Shown here: positions 56,641 through 64,000 of the stretch, in pieces
Layout: the number at the start of each line of letters is the position of its first letter
Position numbering within the stretch: position 1 is the first letter of the stretch
DNA from: Phaseolus vulgaris
Taxonomy: Eukaryota > Streptophyta > Magnoliopsida > Fabales > Fabaceae
Reading direction: 5' to 3'
DNA: 64,000 bases
NCBI RefSeq assembly: GCF_000499845.2
Contig: NC_023751.2
Location: 10,517,564-10,581,563, forward strand
Translations under genes and position numbers: made by a program
The notes under the pieces: generated by a model
Seen by the model: the letters and a program-made list of their open reading frames with translations, nothing else
Told to the model about the DNA's origin: nothing
Database searches by the model: none

Positions 56641-59000
56641 AACACTAATAACACATATAAATACGTTTACCGTGTACATATATTTGGTCAAAATAATATA
56701 AGATTAGTCATGACTTTAGGAAAAACAACTACATGTCTAAATTTTTTTATCTTGTATTTTATTTTCTGAAATTTTAAAATCTCATTGTTCTATGCTATTC
56801 AAAGTATCTATTGAGACGTTTGCACTGAGTGTATGAAAGGAGACAGATGTGTGGAAAGACAACAGTTCATAAATAGCTATATTATATTTCAAAATTTTAT
56901 TTTATTTTCCTCAATAACATTAAAAAAAATCTTTCTCTTTAATTTTAAGATATACAAAATAAGAGATAAAAATAAATATATAATAAACTGATATGTTTAC
57001 AATCTTACATCAAATTATAATTATTATTTAAACTAATTTCTTTTAAGTATAATATTACAAGTGAAATGAATTTTGAATATGAAGATAATGAAATGGAAAA
57101 TTTGGGAACTCAACTTCACTGTTAAATTAAAGGTTCACGTACGTACTGACATACACCATCTGTAACCACTTATTTTCTGCCACGTGTTACTATGGAAGGT
57201 TCATTCACCTTTACAGATATCTTGACGTTCTCGCACGTTTCTTTCCTTCGTCTACCGACACAGCTTTCTCTCTCTTTTCAATTAAATATCAAGGCTAAAG
57301 GGTTCAACGATAATTCTTTTATGTTTATGGTGAACTTTCAAACGGGCTTTTTCGTCACGACAAACGGGATTATTGAATCACAAACGCTGAAACGCAAATT
57401 AAGAATATTAATAATATCTTTCAGGTGATCAACTAAATTAACAATAGTATTATTAATCAGTCATTGACCTACTATCCTTTTCATAGCAATCCACAGTTCA
57501 AATAAAAGAGAATTTATAAATGCAAAAAAATTATATTTTTCAAAAGAAACTTGTCATTATTGATATAACTCTTTCTTCATTCAATTTTTTTATACAAGAC
57601 TTGTTTCTATATGATGGTTGGCAAGTATTTATATCATATATTCATTGCGAATTTGACTTTGACCATCTGTCCATTTCCATCACTCTGATTTATTTATTTT
57701 TTTGTCAAATCGATGTTATAACACTTTCTTTTTCAGTTAAATCAGTACGTGGGTATACAAAATTCTTCGCTTTCCGTTGTGAAATAAAGAAAATTAAATT
57801 AAGATCTATTAACGTTTATATACGAATCACACCACTTGCAATATTCTATGTAAAACACATAAACTAAAGCTGCTATAAGTTGTGAATTAAGGAAGTAGAA
57901 CACCAAATTCCTGATCGACATAAGTATCAAGTTAAATATAAGTGAAATACGTATGTGTGTGTCTATATATATATAAAAAAAATAATTAAAATCAAGATAT
58001 ATAAGTAAGTATATTAGGACCCTCAGATATTTTTTTTTTATTTCCTATGTTAAATTTAAAAATGAGAAAAAGTGTAAAAAGAAAAATGTTTTTTTTGTAA
58101 GTATAGTCAAAAGGTAAACTAATTAATGTCAAAGAATAAAAGAATTAGTGGTGTCTTTTTTTAAGGCAACAAATTAATATTGTTTAGCGAATTATCTGGT
58201 ATAATTAATAATCAATATTTAATACTATTTCAGTCTTTTGATAAATTATCATAATTATATAATGAAACATTATACCATTTTTGCGTGCAAGGAAAATAAA
58301 TATGTATATTTTGTTCAATGAATTGATTTTTTTTATTCTTTACCATGAAGCTTTTACTAACCTTTGTGGGTACATTGAACCAATTGTAAACTTTTAGTTT
58401 AACGTGCGATCCGTAAGGATTTCTGCGCCATTTATTGCAGCATTTCATGGTTAGATCCGCGTACTGATGTTATTCTCACGGCCATGTCCAGTAAGGAATC
58501 GAATACGGTACCAAATCATATGAACCCACCCATTGTTTCAGCTCAGGATTCAGTTTATTAGATTAAACTAAAGTAATTAACCTCCACGTGCATGAACACA
58601 CGAACATAGGATCAAAACCAAACTAACTTCGAATTATTACCGTGGGGCAGTAGAAAAAGGAAAAAGAAGAGGATTCGAACGAAGAACAAGGAATTTTTAT
58701 ATACACAGAAATTTATTAAGTTGAAATAAAAAGTCGAGGAATTCACGCATCCAGAATGCGGAAGCTCTTTGTATGCACAGTTATTCGATAGTTGATACAG
58801 TAAGAACAGTACGATTACAATGACACCGTCACTTCAAAATTCACCCTTTCCTCCTCCTAGTTTGAATCTACGCCGCCTTATGTTCTCTTCAAATCTGTAC
58901 CAAGCTACAACAAAACTCTTGTCACCCTTGCATTGAACCAATCGGAAATTAAGCTCCGGAGAGAGCTCAAGTTGTATTGTATGTAACTATATACTCTATT
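56641..59000. other. AT-rich intergenic
   Basis: Open stretches at 57192-57428 and 57520-57867 show no known domain and look like chance frames. A CACGTG core occurs at 57181-57186 with no gene nearby. The last 200-300 bases before 59088 probably include the 3' UTR of the GATL gene. Confidence 0.45.
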
Positions 59001-59087
59001 ATTATATATGTATGTATAATTGTGTGTGTATATATGTGACGGATCGTTGGATCCTATGTAGGATGGAATGAATCTGAAGAATGTTGA

Positions 59088-60188
59088 TCAAGAATCCAAA
59101 GAAAATGGAGTGTTCAATAGATCATAGGGTGCCCAAAGCGCGTCCAAAGGGCATGGCCTGTTAGCGTCCAATCGAACCCAGGGTTTACCTTTGCCACTCC
59201 AATGCAAGAGACTAACAGGGCCAGGGTGGAGATCTCTGCAGAGTCCACGGAAGTTATCACCGCCGAGACCGTGCTGGTTCCACCTGTGATCGACGGAAGC
59301 GATGTTCCCAGCAAAGACAAGCAAGAAGGGAGGGAGAGAACCCAAGTCGTAGATTCTCATCCTCTTCTGCAGCTCCATCCATTCCTCGATTTTGGTGGTG
59401 TAATCCCCCTCTCGCCACCGCTCCAAATCGATCACCATCACCCCCGTGTTGAAGTAGCAGGGCTTCCTATCTGCGAAGGTGAGCGAGAGCGAGGGGTTGG
59501 ACCAGAACGTTGGGGTGAAATACGCGGTGAAGTTGGCGTTGCAGTATTCAGGGGCGGCAAGGACCGCCTTGTCCCCCAACGGAGTTTCTGCCAGCTTGGC
59601 AATGTCGTCAACGAGGATAAGGTCGGAGTCCAAGTACACGACGCGCTGCACGCACAGCGGAAGGAGGTTGGGCAAGTAGGAGCGCGCGTAATTCAAGGGG
59701 CAATCGAGCGCCGAGCGAATGGAGGTGGAGATGAGCCCCGAGACTTGGGAGTCGTCGAAGGTGTAGAGGTGGAAGTTGAGGTAGGGGAAGGAGTTGGAGA
59801 TGGCGGCGCGTAGGAGGGACGCGTTGGAGGAGCAGACGAAGTGGAAGAATATGTTTTGCGGGCAGGAGGAGTGTTGGAGGACCGAAAGGATGGCCGCCAT
59901 GGATCCCCGGATGTATGTGGTATCAAGCGTCATTGCGACGTGGACTGCTTCCTCGGAACATATGTAGGTGTCGGCGTTGTTAAGGTTGTGGAGTGTGTCG
60001 GTGATGGAGGCGCAGTCTGGGGAGTTGTAGAATTCGGGGGCCTCTTTGAATTGATGGGTGATGGTGGTGGTGGTTGATTTGGCCTCATTGGAAGAGGAGG
60101 ACGGAGAGGGTAGGGAGAAGAGGGAGAGAATGAGAAAGAACAAGAGTGGTGGTTGATTTGATTTTGGTCTTCTGGTCTTTAATTTCAT
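59088..60188 (-). CDS. GATL: galacturonosyltransferase-like protein (GATL), GT8, 366 aa
   Basis: This is a Golgi glycosyltransferase of family GT8, GATL branch, which acts in pectin and/or xylan assembly; the exact acceptor of individual GATLs is unsettled. The single exon encodes a basic N-terminus ([14 protein letters not shown]) and a hydrophobic segment at about 14-30 ([16 protein letters not shown]) serving as a signal anchor or cleaved signal. The GT8 catalytic domain spans about 83-350. Visible motifs are HVAMTLD (83-89), [11 protein letters not shown] with the metal-binding DSD at 187-189, APEYCNANF (212-220), [17 protein letters not shown] (242-258), [12 protein letters not shown] (283-294), [10 protein letters not shown] (303-312), and HWSGKGKPW (329-337), whose His is the usual metal ligand. 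Length fits the family (about 340-390), as does the lack of introns. All key residues are present, so activity is expected. Assignment to the family is secure; orthology to a particular numbered GATL is not. Confidence 0.95.
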   Translation of the reverse strand: MKLKTRRPKSNQPPLLFFLILSLFSLPSPSSSSNEAKSTTTTITHQFKEAPEFYNSPDCASITDTLHNLNNADTYICSEEAVHVAMTLDTTYIRGSMAAILSVLQHSSCPQNIFFHFVCSSNASLLRAAISNSFPYLNFHLYTFDDSQVSGLISTSIRSALDCPLNYARSYLPNLLPLCVQRVVYLDSDLILVDDIAKLAETPLGDKAVLAAPEYCNANFTAYFTPTFWSNPSLSLTFADRKPCYFNTGVMVIDLERWREGDYTTKIEEWMELQKRMRIYDLGSLPPFLLVFAGNIASVDHRWNQHGLGGDNFRGLCRDLHPGPVSLLHWSGKGKPWVRLDANRPCPLDALWAPYDLLNTPFSLDS

Positions 60189-60235
60189 ACTGTCTATGGA
60201 GAAAGAGATGAATGAATGAATAGAGAGAGAATGAA

Positions 60236-60250
60236 GAATTAATATAAGGC
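60236..60250 (-). promoter_or_regulatory. TATA-like box of GATL gene
   Basis: Minus-strand CCTTATATTAATTC lies about 50-60 bases upstream of the ATG. A CT-rich 5' leader (minus CTCTCTCTATTCATTC) follows. This is plausible for a short leader; not verified. Confidence 0.4.
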
Positions 60251-62440
60251 AGGGATTTTGGTATAGTTGGTGAGTTCACACACATCGTGGATGGTTTTCT
60301 AGCATTTTCAGGCTTAGGATGTTGGGTCCCTCTTTCTTAAAGTTTGAACTTCCTTCTTGTCTCAATTACTTCTCTTCTTTCTTTCACTCATATTGTTATC
60401 ACCATTCATCAAATTCATTCAACTTCCAGTCTACACAACAAAAATAGGGCGGGCTCCACTTACTTTTACAGTAATAAATAAACACCTTCTTTCTCATGTT
60501 AGCCTTTTCATGTTTACTCCTCCAATTCTTTTTTATTTTATTCAATGTTTCTCATAAAGTTTTATTCTTCCTATACTTTTTCATCAAATTTTATTCTTTA
60601 TACTTTTTCATCAAATTTTATTCTTTATACTTCCAGCACAGACCTTAATATTTTTAAAATTTTATTTTATCAAATAAACTAAGCAACTACTCTACTAACG
60701 TTATTTTTTGTTTTTATTAAATGATGATAAGCGTTGTGTTTACTAAAAACATAATTAAACCGTGTGTGCTTTTTTTATTAAAATTCATCATTTACTCTAT
60801 TTACTAAACATTTGTGTAAGTATCATGCCTTTTCTTTTAAAACAGATATATTTGATTTTTTACCATTAAGAACAACTTTTGGCAGAAAAGTAGGGACTGA
60901 TTTCTTTTGAAATATAAGAATTATAAAATTTGTTTTACAAAGCCTTTTTCATGTTATATTTTTTTTTGTAATTTTAACATTTAAACCAGTTTATCGAGTG
61001 TGAAACCAAAACTATATTAAAAAAATTACAAAATACCGACGTTAAGTCCCCCCCTAATATTATATTCAAGTGATTACTAATTCATCTTATCTAAATTAAT
61101 TAATTTTGCAATGTCTGTGATAAAACAGGCCATCCACGTTGAATTTGAGGGGTTCACGACAAAATTTCTCTGTGGCCTGACCCTAAATAATTGTCACGAT
61201 ATTATGATTTCACATGCTTGTTCACCAGCTAGTTTTCTTCATGTTTTCCGGGCATAAAGTTTTACATTTTAATTCATTTTGAATGAAAAAAGGAAATACT
61301 CAAACCTATCACTAAATAGATTACATTTTAGAATTATCTTTGATAATTATGAGAAATAAGCATTGATCCGTGAAGCTTGGATGAGAAATTGAAAATGGTG
61401 AGAGTACTTGATGGTAAAGTGACAAAGACAGAGGACTTGTAAAGAGTGTGTGGTGTTTCTTCGTATTCACTGTGTTTCTTCGTTGCAGTAAACGTTGTTC
61501 TTACGACTTTATATGTATTTATCTAATTAAGCAACACACACGCACACATTGAATCAGTGTTGTTGATGTTTGTGGTCAAGCAAGCCATTTTTTTCCTTTT
61601 TGGTTTCTTCTTACAGTATATATGTTCAACTATCACACCTTCATCTGAAAACCATATCTCAGCAACCGAATCTTCCATAGACATTTTCATTCTGATAAAG
61701 GATTGTTAATTAAGTAATTAAGAAAAATTAAGTAAAGAATGATTGAATTAAGGGTTTTGGTGAGTGTGCAGTGTTAACGGGTCCACTTAGGGTGATGCTA
61801 CAAAATGTCAGACGTACGAATGTCCCATTTATTGGTCTATATAATCAATTTCATATTCATGTGTCTTTCGTCTTATTTTTACATAATATTCTCACATTTT
61901 ACACATGGAATACTTCATGGATCTTTTAATGCTTCACCTTTTGTTTTTCAATTATTATTATTTCTATTTTCACTCCCCAATAGGTTTTTCGTCAAACTAG
62001 ATTTAATTTTTGCCTTGAAACATTATTAAACTGACAAATTTTGATTATTATTTTTTCGTTATTTTCTATCGAGAATGTTACTCTCAAATTTTAAAGTTTA
62101 ATTCTTATTCAATGTCTGTATAGAGATTTTATGTTATTGATTGGAAATTATACGTATATTAAAATAATTATTAAAAAGTTATGCACTGATTGCATAACAT
62201 AGTTCTACACTGTCATCACAAAACCATCATGCATCCTAAACTGATTTATAATAATTACCTTAGAAAGTAATAATTACCTTAGAAAGTAATTATTATAAAT
62301 CAGTTTATAATAATATAAAAATAGTTCAATTATACTAAAACTATAGATAAAAGGTATTTTTTTTCAAAGAAAAGGAAATGAAAAATCAAAAAATAAGGAA
62401 TGAAAAGAAATCACATTGAATTCTCCCGTTCCAAAAGCTG
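60251..62440. other. intergenic
   Basis: No gene is recognised. A small tandem piece CTTTATACTTTTTCATCAAATTTTATT repeats near 60555-60625, and AATAATTACCTTAGAAAGTAA is doubled near 62250-62290. Confidence 0.5.
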
Positions 62441-63130
62441 TTATTTACGTATCACAAAGAAAATATGTGATTGATATATTGCAAGATACGAGATTCACAA
62501 GTGCTCGTTCAGACAAATTTCCAATGGAGCAATACCTAAAACTCACATCGGATAGAGAGTTATTAATAATCTAATCAAATACAGGCGACTTGTGGGACGA
62601 CTGATATACCTCATGGTTACTCGGCCTCACATGGTATTTTCGGTTTGGAGCCAAAGTCAATATATACCGCCTCCACGAAAACCTGGATGTCGCAATTCGA
62701 GTCCTAAAGTACATCAAAGGATCACCGGGACAATGATTGCTATTGCCATCCGATAACAATCTGACATTGACAGTTTATTGCGACTCAGACTAGGAGGTTG
62801 TCAGACAACTCGGATCCGTATTTGGTATTGCATTTTTCATGGTTATTCTATTATCTCATGGAAGTCAAAAAAATAGACAAATGTATCAAAATCACCTGCG
62901 GGAGCAAAATACCGCATGATGACTAATACTTGTTTGGAGATAGTTTTGTTAAGATATCTGTTGCAGAACTTAAATGCAATGTAACTTACCGGCTCGACTT
63001 TTTTGTGACAATCAAACGGACTTGCATATAGCAGCAAACTCAGTATTTCATAAACACACAAAACACATTGTGCGAGAAAAATTACAAGTCGGAATAATGT
63101 CGTATGTACTGACACATAGCTCACTCACAA
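62440..63130 (+). pseudogene. copia reverse transcriptase end / RNase H relic
   Basis: Fragments in shifting frames: RRLVGRLIYLMVTRP, a VLKYIKGSPGQ-like block, a TVYCDSD-like block, ISWKSKK, a PARLFCDNQTDLHIAAN segment and HIVREKLQVGIM. These are the standard copia order from the end of reverse transcriptase through RNase H. Many frame changes; no LTR identified. Confidence 0.75.
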
Positions 63131-63187
63131 ATATATATTTCTTATACATAAAGTCACTCATAAATATATATTTCTTATACATGAAGT
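63122..63187. repeat. 33-bp tandem duplication
   Basis: ACTCA(C/T)AAATATATATTTC then TTATACAT(A/G)AAGT is present twice in a row, at the end of the copia relic. Confidence 0.85.
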
Positions 63188-64000
63188 GATGTAAATAAGA
63201 AATTACCATTTCTTTTACTATTTTCTTATATACCATTCTATTATATGTATAATTATTTTCATAACAAATTGAATTAGGACCCTTTAAATGTTATCGGTAA
63301 AGGACATGTACATGTATTCTCTCGAAAGCGAATTCTATTAGTAATATTATCGAATGACAAAACTCTCATGTTATTTAATGTAATTGCACATTTGTTTAAA
63401 ACACTAAATGTTTTTTTAAATTATTTTCTTTCAATGTCGCCAATGGAATTTAATTTTCTTTATATTAAAAAGTTCATCTATGATAACAATACTTGTTTTT
63501 GTTAATTTGAATGGTATTAAAGTTAGCCTTTTCTTAGTAAAATTGATTTCAACCTTATAAATGAAGTTTATTAAAGGCCATGATGTATGGAACAAAAATT
63601 AAACTAGTCATTGGTAAAATCCACATCTGTTATATATATAAAGTTAATTTGTGAAGGACTTTGAAATTTTAGTGAATAAAGGACAGTAACAGAATATTAG
63701 TTAAAACATTGTTATAAGAATATAATATAGAGAAATTTACATTTATTTCCTTCTTCTTTTTTAAATATTTACTTATATATATTTTGACTCTATTTTTATT
63801 GCAAGTGATTTTAATAGTTTTTTTTTCTGCCACTGTAATTAATATCATGATTGATGATAAATTTTAAATATTTATGATCTATTTTTTATAATGACAACGA
63901 CAAAGCTTTAACTTAATATTTATACACATCATTAAAATGTCTCACTATTAAGCCACCCTAATGAATTATTCATATCTGCTCTGTGACCATAGAAGACAAA
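63188..64000. other. AT-rich intergenic
   Basis: No feature recognised. Confidence 0.5.

Noticed and set aside
57192..57867. Two plus-strand ORFs (78 and 115 residues) as small genes
   Set aside because: Codon use is AT-driven, there is no recognisable motif, and no splice or promoter signal supports them.
59202..59813. 203-residue open frame on the plus strand opposite the GATL gene
   Set aside because: It is the complement of a conserved GT8 coding region; its translation is low in complexity and matches no family.
1..64000. tRNA or rRNA genes and CRISPR-like arrays
   Set aside because: No cloverleaf with both boxes and acceptor stem, no rRNA sequence, and no regular repeat-spacer pattern was seen. 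The only tRNA-like piece is the weak SINE candidate at 46340-46440.

Overview
The window is nuclear DNA from a flowering plant, most likely a legume. The evidence is AT-rich intergenic DNA, GT-AG introns, stacked LTR retrotransposons and many small inverted-repeat elements. The likely legume origin (Phaseolus/Vigna type) is inferred from recognised repeat families, such as copia elements carrying an AACAACCGATTGTT motif, and not from a marker gene. No rRNA, tRNA gene, CRISPR array or bacterial-type operon is visible.

Three host genes can be supported. (1) Plus strand, 22994-24820: a four-exon gene for a 354-residue multi-pass membrane protein with a probable plastid transit peptide and no assigned function. 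(2) Minus strand, 49260 down to 29569: a 25-exon gene of about 19.7 kb for exocyst subunit SEC3, rebuilt exon by exon to an 868-residue reading frame without internal stops. (3) Minus strand, 60188-59088: a single-exon GT8 galacturonosyltransferase-like (GATL) gene of 366 residues. SEC3 (vesicle tethering at the plasma membrane) and GATL (pectin/xylan-related synthesis in the Golgi) both bear on cell-wall growth, but nothing in the sequence links their regulation.

The left 20 kb is a retrotransposon pile: a copia RNase H relic (200-560), a Ty3/gypsy gag-like ORF with an apparent intron (575-2242), a 114-bp tandem array (2576-3082), a copia element with long LTR, intact gag and deleted pol (3077-7120), a 548-bp tandem array (7161-8535), a decayed gypsy pol (8540-10735) followed by two related LTRs (10745-12045), and a complete but dead copia element (14641-19818) with PBS, PPT, both LTRs and a perfect 5-bp target duplication.

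SEC3 introns hold most of the remaining transposon sequence: a 1038-bp Mutator-like element with 9-bp target duplication, copia fragments on both strands, a TRIM-like element, an inverted-repeat MITE and a possible SINE. A copia LTR ends 27 nt from the exon 9 splice acceptor. A family of small Mutator-like elements occurs five times between 26.5 and 53.1 kb. The right part (49.3-64 kb) is mostly AT-rich DNA with a 740-bp degenerate minisatellite, a palindromic CACTA-ended element, a probable solo LTR and a copia RNase H relic at the end.

I found no clearly new biological system. The best leads are the Mutator-like family and its long intronic member, the LTR beside the SEC3 exon 9 acceptor, the intron inside the gypsy ORF, and the uncharacterised membrane protein.
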